NCBI RefSeq assembly: GCF_014196455.1 | Contig: NZ_JACIDS010000001.1 | Span: 806,001 to 870,000 of the forward strand | DNA: 64,000 nt | Direction of reading: 5' to 3' | Source of the DNA: Kaistia hirudinis | GTDB taxonomy: Bacteria > Pseudomonadota > Alphaproteobacteria > Rhizobiales > Kaistiaceae | Part shown: in pieces, positions 54,272-62,810 of the stretch | Layout of the letters: each line of letters begins with the position of its first letter | Numbering within the stretch: the stretch's first letter is position 1 | The notes under the pieces: model-generated | What the model saw: only the letters and a program-made list of their open reading frames with translations | What the model was told of the DNA's origin: nothing | The model's database searches: none | Translations under genes and position numbers: made by a program

Positions 54272-55519
54272 ATGGACATTACGCTCGCGATCTTCATCCT
54301 CGTCTATCTGGCCATGGCCGTCGGGCACCTCCCCGGCTTTCGCCTGGACCGGACCGGCGCGGCCGTCGTCGGCGCGATGATCCTGATCGCCTCGGGCCGG
54401 ATTTCGCCCGCCGACGCCTGGGCCGCCGTCGACTATCGGACCGTCGGCCTGCTGTTCGGGCTGATGGTCGTGTCGGCCGCCTTCATGGTCTCCGGCTTCT
54501 ATGACCGCGTCGCACAGAAGGTCGGCGACATTGACGTCGGGCCGAAGACGCTGCTCGCCATCCTCATCGCCGTCTCGGGCGTCATGGCCGCCTTGCTGAA
54601 CAAGGACGTTGTCGCCGTCGCCATGACGCCGATCTTCTGCTCCATCTGCCTGCAGCGCCGGCTCAATCCCCTGCCCTTCCTGCTCGGCTTCTGCTTCGCG
54701 GCCAATTTCGCATCCGCGGCGACCATCATCGGCAGCCCGCAGAACATGATCGTGGCCGAGACGCTGCATCTTTCCTTCATGGGCTTCATGGCGGCGGCGG
54801 CACCGCCCGCCCTGCTCAGCCTGCCCGTGGTCTGGGGCGTCATCGTCCTCTGCTATCGCGGAAGATGGGCGCTCACCGAAGTGCCGCAGGCTCCGAAGGC
54901 CGGCCCGGTGCCGGCCGACACTCCGGCGATTGCGTTCAACGCCGGCGAGACGATCAAGACGGCCATCGTCGCCCTCGCGGTGGTCGCTGCGTTCATCTTC
55001 ACGGATCGCCCCCATATGCTGATCGCGCTCGCCGGCGCCAGCGTCCTGCTCATCAGCCGCCGTCTCTCCTCGGGCAAGCTGCTGCACCACGTGGACGGCG
55101 ATCTCCTGCTGCTGCTGTTCGGCCTGTTCGTCGTCAATGCGGCCCTCACCGCGACCGGCCTCCCCGAGCAGGTGCTGGCGCTGTTACGCGGCATCGGCCT
55201 CGACCTGCATGACCCGATCTCGATGCTGGGCGTCATGGCGATCCTCAGCAACATCGTCGGCAACAACCCCGCCGTCATGCTGGTCGCGCCCTTCATCGGC
55301 GGCGCCCATCGGCCGGAGGCGCTCGGCGCGGCCATCGCGCTCGGCACCGCGCTCTCGTCCAGCGCCGTGATCTTCGGCAGCCTCGTCGGCATCATCGTCT
55401 CGGAGGAATGCCGCAAACGCGGCATCGCGCTGAGCTTCGGCGAGTTCGCGCGCGCAGGCTTGCCGACCTCCCTCATCTGCCTCGCCATGGGCGCGCTCTG
55501 GATCCTGCAGCTCCACTGA
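54272..55519 (+). CDS. SLC13/ArsB-type anion permease
   Basis: This 415-residue protein with about eleven helices belongs to the ion transporter superfamily that includes SLC13 (DASS) and ArsB/NhaD. Two pore loops are seen: ALLNKDVVAVAMTPIFCSIC with FASAATIIGSPQNMIVAE in the first half, and NIVGNNPAVMLVAPF with TALSSSAVIFGSLVGIIVSEE in the second. The transported anion cannot be named. The ATG at 54272 is chosen because the first helix starts there; an in-frame start at 54239 would add 11 residues. It seems to stand alone. Confidence 0.86.
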   Translation: MDITLAIFILVYLAMAVGHLPGFRLDRTGAAVVGAMILIASGRISPADAWAAVDYRTVGLLFGLMVVSAAFMVSGFYDRVAQKVGDIDVGPKTLLAILIAVSGVMAALLNKDVVAVAMTPIFCSICLQRRLNPLPFLLGFCFAANFASAATIIGSPQNMIVAETLHLSFMGFMAAAAPPALLSLPVVWGVIVLCYRGRWALTEVPQAPKAGPVPADTPAIAFNAGETIKTAIVALAVVAAFIFTDRPHMLIALAGASVLLISRRLSSGKLLHHVDGDLLLLLFGLFVVNAALTATGLPEQVLALLRGIGLDLHDPISMLGVMAILSNIVGNNPAVMLVAPFIGGAHRPEALGAAIALGTALSSSAVIFGSLVGIIVSEECRKRGIALSFGEFARAGLPTSLICLAMGALWILQLH

Positions 55520-55528
55520 AAGGCGGCT

Positions 55529-55560
55529 GAGGCGCACGCCTCTGCCCGGCCTTCGGCCGG
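55529..55560. terminator. Two short hairpins between convergent genes
   Basis: GAGGCG-ca-CGCCTC (55529-55542) and CCGGCC-ttc-GGCCGG (55546-55560) fill the gap between the SLC13-type gene and the channel remnant. They lack T-runs, so termination is possible but not shown. Confidence 0.4.
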
Positions 55561-55719
55561 TCAATCGCGACGGCCAATATGCGGCAGGTAGGTCTGGATC
55601 ACATAGATGAACAGCGCCGTCGACCAGCCGATCATCAGGATGCCGCTCGTCGCCGTGAGCGGCGCCATCAGGCGGGTCGCGGCATCGGCTTTGACGTCAC
55701 CCAGACCGAGCGTCACAAC
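55561..55719 (-). pseudogene. C-terminal remnant of a two-helix potassium channel
   Basis: The last 52 codons of an open frame read VVTLGLGDVKADAATRLMAP, then LTATSGILMIGWSTALFIYVIQ and a stop. This matches the selectivity filter (TLGxGD) and final helix of two-helix (Ion_trans_2) potassium channels common in rhizobia. The first helix and pore helix are missing: the sequence before the filter, in this frame, is an arginine/histidine-rich shadow of the AspT-like gene, which it overlaps by seven bases. The piece is best explained as the tail of a channel gene whose 5' part was replaced or deleted. A short functional peptide is unlikely. Confidence 0.68.
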
Positions 55720-57410
55720 AGGCTGACGATGATGATGCCGCCGATGGTCAGCAGCGTGTTCGAAACCGCATAGGGGATCGTGTAGCCGAGCGCCGGAACC
55801 TGGCTCTTCGCCCGATCGGACAGGAGGCCCAGCGCCGCGGTCGATGTGCTGGCGCCTGCACAACAGCCGAGCACCAGCGCATCGTCGAAGCGAAAGACAT
55901 ATTTGCCCAGCAGCAGGCCCAAAGTGACCGGCACGCTCGTGACGATCATGCCCCACAGGAAGAGACTCAATCCGACCTGCTGCACACCCGCAACGAAGCT
56001 CGGCCCCGCGGTGATGCCGGTCACGCCGATGAACAGATTGAGCCCGACGACATTCATGAACCAGATCACCTGCCGCGGGACATTGCCGAAGGTGGGATGA
56101 ACCGAACGCTGCCATCCGGCCGCAATGCCGGCGAAGAGCACGCCGCCGGCCATGGACAGCGTCAGCGGCACGCTTCCCAGCATCAGGACGGGCACGCCGA
56201 TCAAGGCGCCGATCGCGATCATGAGGAAGACGACGAACACGTCCGTCTCGTCATCGGAAAAATCGGCCCGGCCAATGGCTCCGATCGACGAGCGGATGCG
56301 CTGAGGCCTGCCGACCAGCGTCAGGACATCGCCGCGATGGATGGCAGTCTGCGGCAGGATCGGGATGTCGTCGCCCATCGCGCCGCGGCGGATCCGCGTC
56401 AGGAAGATGCCATGCGTGGGCTCGAGCTTCGCCAGCTCCGCCAGCGTCTTGCCATCGAAGGCACGCTTGGTGACGACAACGTCGACGCCGCCCATCGGGA
56501 CGGCGAGCAGCTCCCGATCCTCGACCTCCTCCGCCCCGACTGCGAACATTTGGCGAAGGCTGCCGCGCGTTCCGGCAACGCTGACGATGTCGCCGGTCAT
56601 CAGCACCGTCGTCTCGTGCGCCGCGATGACCTGCTCGCCGCGGCGGATCTGGTCGAAGAAGCAGCGGCTGTGCACCTCGCTCGCCTCCACCTCCCCGACC
56701 TGCCGGCCGATCTGGGGCGAATCGTCGAGCAGGCGATAGGTCCGCATGATGTAGTGATGCCAGGAATTGCCGGACCCGTGACCGGTTCCACCCATGCGCT
56801 TCTCATAGGCGCGGCAGACTCCCGGCAGGTCGATCCGCAGCAGCCAGGGCCCGACCTGCGAAATGATCAGGATCGGGCCGATGGTCCCGAAGATGTAGGT
56901 CATGGCGAAGGCGGTCGACAGCGAACCGACCATGGACCGTGTCGCATCCGCCGAAAGGCCGAGATTCTGGATGGCGCTGGTCGAAAGGCCAAGAGCCGAA
57001 GAGGCCGTCGCTGAGCCGGCGAACAATCCCGCGCTATAGCCCACGTCATATCCAGCGAGGCGCGCCACGACATAGGCGGTGCCCAAGGTCATGACGCACA
57101 CGACCACGGCAAACAGCGCCTGCAGCGCGCCATCCTGAGCAACGCCGCGGACGAATTGCGGACCGACCCGATAGCCTATCGCGAAGAGGAAGAGCAGGAA
57201 GAAGACGGTCGCGACATTGTGCGAGATCTCGATATCGAGTTGCCCGATCACGATGCCGACGATGAGCGTCGTCGCCACCGTTCCGACACTGATTCCGCGA
57301 TATTTGAACGTCCCGAGCGGATAGCCGATGGCGACGGTCAGAAAGAGCGCAATCGCGGGATGCTCCCGCAAGGCCGTCACAAGCCAGTCCCACATACTCC
57401 GACAACTCAT
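55713..57410 (-). CDS. Aspartate:alanine exchanger (AAEx/AspT) family transporter
   Basis: This 565-residue protein has two membrane halves with the AAEx duplication. The first half runs from HPAIALFLTVAIGYPLGTFKYRGISVG to DVGYSAGLFAGSATASSALGLS, and the second contains GVTGITAGPSFVAGVQQVG and VLGCCAGASTSTAALGLL. Between them lie two cytoplasmic TrkA-C domains (VVAGTRGSLRQMF-type and DVLTLVGRPQRIRS segments). It ends YTIPYAVSNTLLTIGGIIIVSLL, the usual AspT terminus, so it is complete. ATGs at 57410 and 57395 are possible starts. Its substrate may be a dicarboxylate or amino acid. The stop lies on top of the channel remnant. Confidence 0.87.
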   Translation of the reverse strand: MSCRSMWDWLVTALREHPAIALFLTVAIGYPLGTFKYRGISVGTVATTLIVGIVIGQLDIEISHNVATVFFLLFLFAIGYRVGPQFVRGVAQDGALQALFAVVVCVMTLGTAYVVARLAGYDVGYSAGLFAGSATASSALGLSTSAIQNLGLSADATRSMVGSLSTAFAMTYIFGTIGPILIISQVGPWLLRIDLPGVCRAYEKRMGGTGHGSGNSWHHYIMRTYRLLDDSPQIGRQVGEVEASEVHSRCFFDQIRRGEQVIAAHETTVLMTGDIVSVAGTRGSLRQMFAVGAEEVEDRELLAVPMGGVDVVVTKRAFDGKTLAELAKLEPTHGIFLTRIRRGAMGDDIPILPQTAIHRGDVLTLVGRPQRIRSSIGAIGRADFSDDETDVFVVFLMIAIGALIGVPVLMLGSVPLTLSMAGGVLFAGIAAGWQRSVHPTFGNVPRQVIWFMNVVGLNLFIGVTGITAGPSFVAGVQQVGLSLFLWGMIVTSVPVTLGLLLGKYVFRFDDALVLGCCAGASTSTAALGLLSDRAKSQVPALGYTIPYAVSNTLLTIGGIIIVSLL

Positions 57411-57706
57411 GCTCTGTTCAGGGGATCGATCCGCAGGGTACCGCCCCGCCAGGCCTGAAATCCACCCCTGTTTGCGCCGGATGCGCGCATTGGTAGCCGC
57501 GCCGCGGGCGCGGCACTCACCAGGGCACGGCGTGTCTCTCGCGGTCGGCTTAGCGGAACCCGCTGCTCGCCGGCGTGACGCCGATCCGCACACATGGTTC
57601 CGCGACACGGCAACGGCGGTCGCCAGTCCGGAGCACTGAGCCACCGGCGAGAGCAGCGCGGCAAGCTCAGCGCAGCCGCGGCTGGCGGATCGCCTTAGGT
57701 CGAACG
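57411..57706. other. Intergenic region upstream of the AAEx gene
   Basis: About 300 bases without a convincing gene, between the AAEx start and the terminator of the DJ-1 gene. It should contain the AAEx promoter; I see no clear boxes or large repeats. Confidence 0.4.
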
Positions 57707-57738
57707 AAAAGGGCCCGGCGCTGGTGCGCCGGGCCCTT
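57707..57738 (-). terminator. Terminator of the GntR/ABC/DJ-1 operon
   Basis: A perfect 13-bp stem AAGGGCCCGGCGC/GCGCCGGGCCCTT with a four-base loop (57709-57738) is followed, on the minus strand, by a T-run (TTTTCG). It lies 23 bases after the DJ-1/PfpI stop. Confidence 0.88.
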
Positions 57739-57761
57739 GTCTCGCGCTCGAACGGCGCGGT

Positions 57762-58355
57762 TCAGGTGTGGCGGATTTCGGTGCCGAGGACCTTGAGGCA
57801 TTCGCGGATGAAGGCGGCGAGCGCGGTCCAGCCCTTGGCCGAGACCATCGTGCCGTCGACATAGGCGTCGGTCGGCGACAGGTCGATATAGGTGCCGCCG
57901 GCCAGCGCGACTTCAGGCTCGCAGGCGCCGAGCGCCGCGACCTTCTTGCCGCGCACCACGCCGTCGACCGCGATCAGGATCTGCACGCCGTGGCAGATGG
58001 TGAAGATCGGCTTCTGTGTCTCGTGGAAGTGACGCACGATCGCCTGCACGCGCTTGTCGGTGCGGATATATTCCGGACCGCGGCCGCCGGCGCAGTAGAC
58101 GGCGTCATACTGGTCGAGCTGGCGCTCGGCCTCCGAGAAGGTCTTGTTGATGTCGGCATAGTGGCCGAGCTTCTCGGTGTAGGTCTGGTCGCCCTCGAAA
58201 TCATGCAGCGACGTCTTGATCCGGTCGCCCGCCTTCTTGTCCGGGCAGACCACGTGAACCGTGTGGCCGACCGCCTCCATCGCCTGCTGATAGACGAAGA
58301 TCTCGTATTCCTCGGTGAACTCACCGGTCAGCATCAGAATTTTCTTGCCGGGCAT
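57762..58355 (-). CDS. DJ-1/PfpI family protein
   Basis: This 197-residue protein has the DJ-1/PfpI fold. It opens KKILMLTGEFTEEYEIFVYQQAMEAVGHTVHVVCPDKKAGD and has the nucleophile elbow IFTICHGVQILIAV with the reactive cysteine followed by histidine. YDAVYCAGGRGPEYIRTDKRV precedes it. Members act as deglycases, chaperones or amidases, and longer versions like this (ThiJ/PfpI-like) often occur in sugar catabolic operons. The ATG at 58355 is used. It is the last gene of the operon, 61 bases after the binding-protein gene. Its substrate is unknown. Confidence 0.85.
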   Translation of the reverse strand: MPGKKILMLTGEFTEEYEIFVYQQAMEAVGHTVHVVCPDKKAGDRIKTSLHDFEGDQTYTEKLGHYADINKTFSEAERQLDQYDAVYCAGGRGPEYIRTDKRVQAIVRHFHETQKPIFTICHGVQILIAVDGVVRGKKVAALGACEPEVALAGGTYIDLSPTDAYVDGTMVSAKGWTALAAFIRECLKVLGTEIRHT

Positions 58356-58416
58356 AGTCCTGTCCTTCGCGTCTGGAGAGGGTGTGGGCGGGCCTGGCCC
58401 GCCCACTTCGTGCGAA

Positions 58417-59367
58417 CTAGAACGGAGAATCGGGGAAGTAGAACTCCGCGGCGTTCGCCTGCGTGATCAGCGGCGCATCGAGCTTGACCGTGCCGCGCAC
58501 CGGGGCGTGGCCGACCAGATTGGCGACCGTCATGTAGATGGCGGTCTTGATCATGGACGGCGGATAGGGCGTCTCGACCGGCGTCATGGCATCGCCGTCG
58601 ATCACCTTCTTGACGATGTCCTTCATGCCGTTGCCGCCGAGGGCGAACTTGATGTCGGTGCGGCCGGATTCCTTCACCGCCTCGAGGACGCCGAGCAGCA
58701 TGTCGTCGTCATTGGCCCAGACCGCGTCGATCTGCGGATACTTGGCGAGGTAGTCCTGCATCAGCTTGAAGGCTTCGTCGCTGTTCCAGTTGGCGTACTG
58801 GATATCGAGGATCTTGAGGTCCGAGCCGGCGATGCCGTCCTGGAAGCCCTTGATGCGCTCGTCGTCGATGACCGTCGGGATGCCGCGCAGCACGACGAGG
58901 TTGCCCTTGCCGCCGAGCTTCTCGACCAGGAACTTCGCCGTATTCTTGCCGACCGCGATGTTGTCGCCGGCGACATAGAGATCCTGGATCGCCGGATCGT
59001 TGAGGCCGCGATCGACGACCGTAATGAAGGCGCCGCTATCCTTGACCGCCTTGACCGGCATGGTCAGCTCTTCCGATGTCTGCGGCAGGATCACCAGGGC
59101 GTCGAGCTTGCGCCCGGCGGAAAGGTCTTCGAGGGCGCTGACCTGCGCGGTGGCCGAAGGCGACGTCTTGACGATCACCTCGACGTCCGGGAAGGCGGCG
59201 TTGATTTCCTTGGCCGCCGCCTGGGCGTGATAGACGACGCCCGCCGTCCAGCCATGGTCGGCCGCGGGGATCGAGACGGCGACCGTCTTCTTGTCGGCAG
59301 CGGCGGCCGAGCCGGCCATGAGCAGGGTTCCGATCGCCACGGCGGCGATCCACTTCGTACGGGTCAT
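58417..59367 (-). CDS. Periplasmic sugar-binding protein, second CUT2 system
   Basis: This 316-residue protein has a signal peptide (TRTKWIAAVAIGTLLMAGSAAAA) and an RbsB-like two-lobed fold: KTVAVSIPAADHGWTAGVVYHAQAAAKEI, DALVILPQTSEELTMPVKAVKDSGAFITVVDRGL and VWANDDDMLLGVLEAVKESG. The ATG at 59367 has a GGGAGGA site; the frame to 59406 is not used. PAADHGWT in place of the usual P-x-NxFF hints at a ligand other than ribose, perhaps a polyol or a different sugar. It follows the permease by 60 bases. Confidence 0.9.
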   Translation of the reverse strand: MTRTKWIAAVAIGTLLMAGSAAAADKKTVAVSIPAADHGWTAGVVYHAQAAAKEINAAFPDVEVIVKTSPSATAQVSALEDLSAGRKLDALVILPQTSEELTMPVKAVKDSGAFITVVDRGLNDPAIQDLYVAGDNIAVGKNTAKFLVEKLGGKGNLVVLRGIPTVIDDERIKGFQDGIAGSDLKILDIQYANWNSDEAFKLMQDYLAKYPQIDAVWANDDDMLLGVLEAVKESGRTDIKFALGGNGMKDIVKKVIDGDAMTPVETPYPPSMIKTAIYMTVANLVGHAPVRGTVKLDAPLITQANAAEFYFPDSPF

Positions 59368-59427
59368 TGAATTCCTCCCAATGATTGGACCGATCGAGAA
59401 CGACACCCGCGTGGTCCGGACGCGGGG

Positions 59428-60420
59428 CTATTTCGAGAAGCGCTGGATGAGCATCGCGATGATGATGATGACGCCCTGGACGGCGGCGACGAGGTACTCG
59501 GAGACGAAGTCCGAGAGCACCATCAGATTGGCGATCAGCTCGAGGATGACGGCGCCGGCGACGGTGCCCCAGATGTGGCCCTTGCCGCCGCGCAGCGCCG
59601 TGCCGCCGATGACGACCGCCGTGATGACCTGCAGCTCCCACAGGACACCGGTGGTCGGCGTGGCCGCGCCGAGACGCGGCACATAGCAGATGGCCGCGAT
59701 CGCGACGCAGGCGCCCTGCACCACATAGGCGATGGTACGGGTGCGAACGATCGAGATGCCGGAATAGCGCGCAACGTCTTCATTGGCGCCGGCCGCGGCG
59801 CATTTGCGGCCATATTTCGTCTTGTAGAGGATGAAGGAGGCGATCGCCGCGACGGCGAGCGACACCAGGATCGGGATCGGGATACCGCCGACCGTGCCGA
59901 AATAGACGGGGCGGTAGGCCTCGCGCAGCGTGCGGTCGATCGGGATCGTGCCGCCATCCGACATATAGGTAATGAGGGCGCGGAAGATGCCCATCGTGCC
60001 CAGCGTCGCGATGAAGGGCTCGATCTTGCCGACCGTGACGATCACGCCATTGGCGAGGCCGCAGGCGAGGCCGGTCATGAGCGCGACGACCATGCCGGCC
60101 GGAATGGCCCAGGCTCCCCAACTGGGCGCCATAGCGTTCATGAACAGGATGGTGATGCCGGTGATGAAGGCCGCCATCGAACCGACGGACAGATCGAGGC
60201 CCCCGGACGAGATCACGAAGGTCGCGCCGACGGCGATGATCGCGATGAAGGCGCTGCGCGTGATGACATTGCTGAGATTGGTCACCGACAGGAAATCGGG
60301 ATTGACCAGGAAGCCGATGACCAGCAGGGCGGCGAGCGCCAGGAACGGCCCGGCATCGGCCCAGCTGAAGGCGAAGTCGCGCGGGCGGCGGGACGGGGCG
60401 GATTGGGTGACGGTACTCAT
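59428..60420 (-). CDS. Sugar ABC transporter permease, second CUT2 system
   Basis: This 330-residue inner-membrane permease has SSGGLDLSVGSMAAFITG, IEPFIATLGTMGIFRALITYMSDGGTIPI and the coupling motif GGTALRGGKGHIWGTVAG, all RbsC-like. The ATG at 60420 overlaps the stop of the upstream ATPase gene by four bases (ATGA). A basic N-terminal segment (SRRPRDFAF) precedes the first helix. Confidence 0.92.
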   Translation of the reverse strand: MSTVTQSAPSRRPRDFAFSWADAGPFLALAALLVIGFLVNPDFLSVTNLSNVITRSAFIAIIAVGATFVISSGGLDLSVGSMAAFITGITILFMNAMAPSWGAWAIPAGMVVALMTGLACGLANGVIVTVGKIEPFIATLGTMGIFRALITYMSDGGTIPIDRTLREAYRPVYFGTVGGIPIPILVSLAVAAIASFILYKTKYGRKCAAAGANEDVARYSGISIVRTRTIAYVVQGACVAIAAICYVPRLGAATPTTGVLWELQVITAVVIGGTALRGGKGHIWGTVAGAVILELIANLMVLSDFVSEYLVAAVQGVIIIIAMLIQRFSK

Positions 60421-62024
60421 GCTCTTCCTCCCACGGCCGCTTGGCCGCCTTCTGTGTCGGCGGTCGCGAACAGCGCGATATTGGTTTCGGTCATCTGCTC
60501 GCCGGAGACTTCGCCATTGATCCGGCCCTGGCGCATGATCAGGATCCGGTCGCAAAGGCCGATCAGCTCCTGCATTTCGGACGAGATGACGATGCAGGCC
60601 TTGCCCTGGCCGACGAGCTTGCGGATGAAGGTGTAGATCTGCGCCTTGTTGGCGATGTCGATCCCGCGGGTCGGCTCGTCGATGATCACCACCGACGGGT
60701 CGGTCAGCAGGATTTTCGCGAGCAGCAGCTTCTGCTGGTTGCCGCCGGAAAGCTGGCCGGCGGTGACCTTGAGGCTCTTGAGGCGGATGTCGTATTGCGC
60801 GACCGCTTCGGCGAGCGCGGCGGTTTCCCGGCGCTTGCGGAGATAAAGTCCGGGATGGAACCGTCCGAGCGCCGAGAGCGTCAGGTTCGGCGCCAGCCGC
60901 TCCTGCAGCAGGAGCCCCTTGGCCTTCCGATCCTCCGTCAGATAGCCAATTCCGGCATCGATGGCCTCGCGCTGCGAGCGGATGTGCAGCGGCACGCCGT
61001 TCAGTTCGATCCGCGCGCTGGCGGGGCGGAGGCCGACCAGACCCTCGAACAGTTCGGTTCGGCCGGCGCCGACCATGCCGGCGAGCCCGAGGATCTCGCC
61101 CTTGTGCGCGGTGAACGAGACGTCCTCGACATAGCCCGGCACGGTCGCGTTCATCACGCGCAGCATGGGCTCGCCGGGCTTCGCGTCGCTCTTCGGCGGA
61201 TAGAGCGCGGAGAGTTCGCGCCCGACCATGAGCTCGGCCATATCCATCTGGCTGAGCGTCCGGCCGGGATAGGTGCCGACCATCTTGCCGTCGCGCAGCA
61301 CGGTGACCTTGTCGGCCAGCCGCTGCACTTCGTCGAGCCGGTGGCTGATATAGAGGACGCCGATATTGCGCTCCTTGAGGCGCAGCACGATGTCGAGCAG
61401 ACGCTCGACCTCGTTCCCCGTCAGGACCGCGGTCGGCTCGTCGAAGATCACCAGCTTGTAGTCGTCGAGCAGCGCGCGCGCGATCTGGACCAGCTGCCGG
61501 TCGGCGAGGGCGACATCGCGCACCAGCCGGTTTGGCGAAACATGGCAGCCGAGTTCGGCAAGCTTGTCCGCCGCGATCTGCTGCATCCGCCGGTCGTCGA
61601 CCACGCCGTTCCGCGTCAGCTCGCGGCCGAGGAACAGATTCTCGGCCACGGTCAGCCCGTCGGCGAGGAGGATTTCCTGGTGCACCAGCACGATGCCCGC
61701 ATCCTGGGCCTCATGCGGCGTCGCGAAGCTCACGGCATGTCCCTCGATCTCGAGGCTGCCGGCGCTCGGATCGACATAGCCGGAGATGAGGCGCATCAGC
61801 GTCGACTTGCCGGCGCCGTTCTCGCCGATGATCGCGTGGATCTCGCCGGCCTCGATCTCGATCGACACGTTCGAGAGCACAGTCACCGGCCCGTATTGCT
61901 TGGACAGGCCCCGCGTGCGCAGGAGGCAAGCTCCGGAAGCAGCCTTGGATGTGGCGTTCGCGTCGCGCGGCACCATGCGTTCCCTATCCAGATTATCTGC
62001 CATTGCGAAGGGCGCCGGGTTCAC
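60417..62024 (-). CDS. Sugar ABC transporter ATPase, two-domain RbsA type
   Basis: The protein has 535 residues with two ABC domains. The first has Walker A IGENGAGKSTLMRL, a relaxed signature DVALADRQLVQIARAL and Walker B LVIFDEPTAVL. The second has the degenerate Walker A GLAGMVGAGRTELFEG, signature LSGGNQQKLLLAKIL and VVIIDEPTRGID. This asymmetry is normal for RbsA-type proteins. The start is a GTG at 62024 overlapping the gntR stop (GTGA) or the ATG at 62003. Overlaps at both ends tie regulator, ATPase and permease into one translationally coupled unit. Confidence 0.93.
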   Translation of the reverse strand: MNPAPFAMADNLDRERMVPRDANATSKAASGACLLRTRGLSKQYGPVTVLSNVSIEIEAGEIHAIIGENGAGKSTLMRLISGYVDPSAGSLEIEGHAVSFATPHEAQDAGIVLVHQEILLADGLTVAENLFLGRELTRNGVVDDRRMQQIAADKLAELGCHVSPNRLVRDVALADRQLVQIARALLDDYKLVIFDEPTAVLTGNEVERLLDIVLRLKERNIGVLYISHRLDEVQRLADKVTVLRDGKMVGTYPGRTLSQMDMAELMVGRELSALYPPKSDAKPGEPMLRVMNATVPGYVEDVSFTAHKGEILGLAGMVGAGRTELFEGLVGLRPASARIELNGVPLHIRSQREAIDAGIGYLTEDRKAKGLLLQERLAPNLTLSALGRFHPGLYLRKRRETAALAEAVAQYDIRLKSLKVTAGQLSGGNQQKLLLAKILLTDPSVVIIDEPTRGIDIANKAQIYTFIRKLVGQGKACIVISSEMQELIGLCDRILIMRQGRINGEVSGEQMTETNIALFATADTEGGQAAVGGRA

Positions 62025-62713
62025 TCGAATGCCGGCAGCAGCCGGTCACGCGAATGCTCGATATGCGCGCGCATGGCCTTCGCCGCCGCATCGGGATCGC
62101 CGAGCGCGAAGGCGTCGAGCAATGCCTGATGCTCGTCGAGGGCTTCTTCCGTCACGCGCCAATGGAACAGGAGGCGGAAGATGTGAAAATGCGTGTGCTG
62201 GAAGCTGAGCATTTCCCGGATGAGCTGATTGCCGGCGAAATCCATGATCTTGTCGTGGAAGACGGCGTCCAGGCGCGCGAAGGTCGAATAATGGACGTGG
62301 TCGTCATTGCTCTCGCGGCCGGCCATGACGCCGGCGGCCTCGCGCAGCACGGCGAGCTTGGCCTCGTCCATGGCGGCCGCGGCCTTCGCCGCGCCGTTCG
62401 GCTCAAGCAGCAGGCGCAGCTCATAGAGTTCGTCGAAACGGCGCCGGGTGATCTGCGGCGCGGCGCGATAGCCGACCAGATGCGTCTTCTGCACCAGGCC
62501 CTCGCCTTCGAGCCGTCCTAGCGCTTCGCGGATCGGGGTCTGCGAGACGTTGAACTCCTTGACCAGGCTGTCGACCGTGATCCGCGCCCCGGGCGGGATC
62601 TTCAGCGACATGAGCTGGTTGAAAATCGCCTCATAGACGTCGTCCGCCAGACCGTTGGCGCGCACGATCGTCGTGCTTCCAGAAGTTGTGTCCGTAGGCC
62701 GCGTAGCGCTCAT
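62021..62713 (-). CDS. GntR-family (FadR/FCD subfamily) transcription regulator
   Basis: This 230-residue regulator has an N-terminal GntR winged helix (LADDVYEAIFNQLMSLKIPPGARITVDSLVKEFNVSQTPIREALGRLEGEGLVQ) and a C-terminal all-helical FCD effector domain. The metal-site pattern of FCD domains is suggested by RLDAVFHDKIMDFAGN and HTHFHIFRL...EHQALLDAF...HIEHSRDR. The ATG at 62713 is preceded by GGGAA. It is the first gene of the sugar ABC operon and divergent from the Ldh2 gene, with a palindrome between them, so it probably represses both directions until the sugar or a breakdown product binds. Confidence 0.9.
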   Translation of the reverse strand: MSATRPTDTTSGSTTIVRANGLADDVYEAIFNQLMSLKIPPGARITVDSLVKEFNVSQTPIREALGRLEGEGLVQKTHLVGYRAAPQITRRRFDELYELRLLLEPNGAAKAAAAMDEAKLAVLREAAGVMAGRESNDDHVHYSTFARLDAVFHDKIMDFAGNQLIREMLSFQHTHFHIFRLLFHWRVTEEALDEHQALLDAFALGDPDAAAKAMRAHIEHSRDRLLPAFE

Positions 62714-62780
62714 TTCCCGGCGTCTTTTCCTCTTGACATGCTGCGGTTGTAGCAAGATGTTGCGACCGATGCAATACGAT

Positions 62781-62792
62781 ATCCTATAGGAT
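62781..62792. promoter_or_regulatory. Probable GntR operator
   Basis: ATCCTATAGGAT is a perfect 12-bp palindrome in the 97-base divergent gap, 19 bases before the Ldh2 start and 68 from the gntR start. Short AT-containing palindromes of this form are typical FCD-GntR operators. A TTGACA hexamer at 62733-62738 points toward the plus-strand gene but has no good -10 at normal spacing. Confidence 0.65.
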
Positions 62793-62810
62793 TTGATATA
62801 GGGGTCGATC

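Noticed and set aside
55720-56115. Upstream part of the frame carrying the channel remnant
   Set aside because: His/Arg-rich shadow of the AspT-like gene; only the last 52 codons show homology-like sequence.
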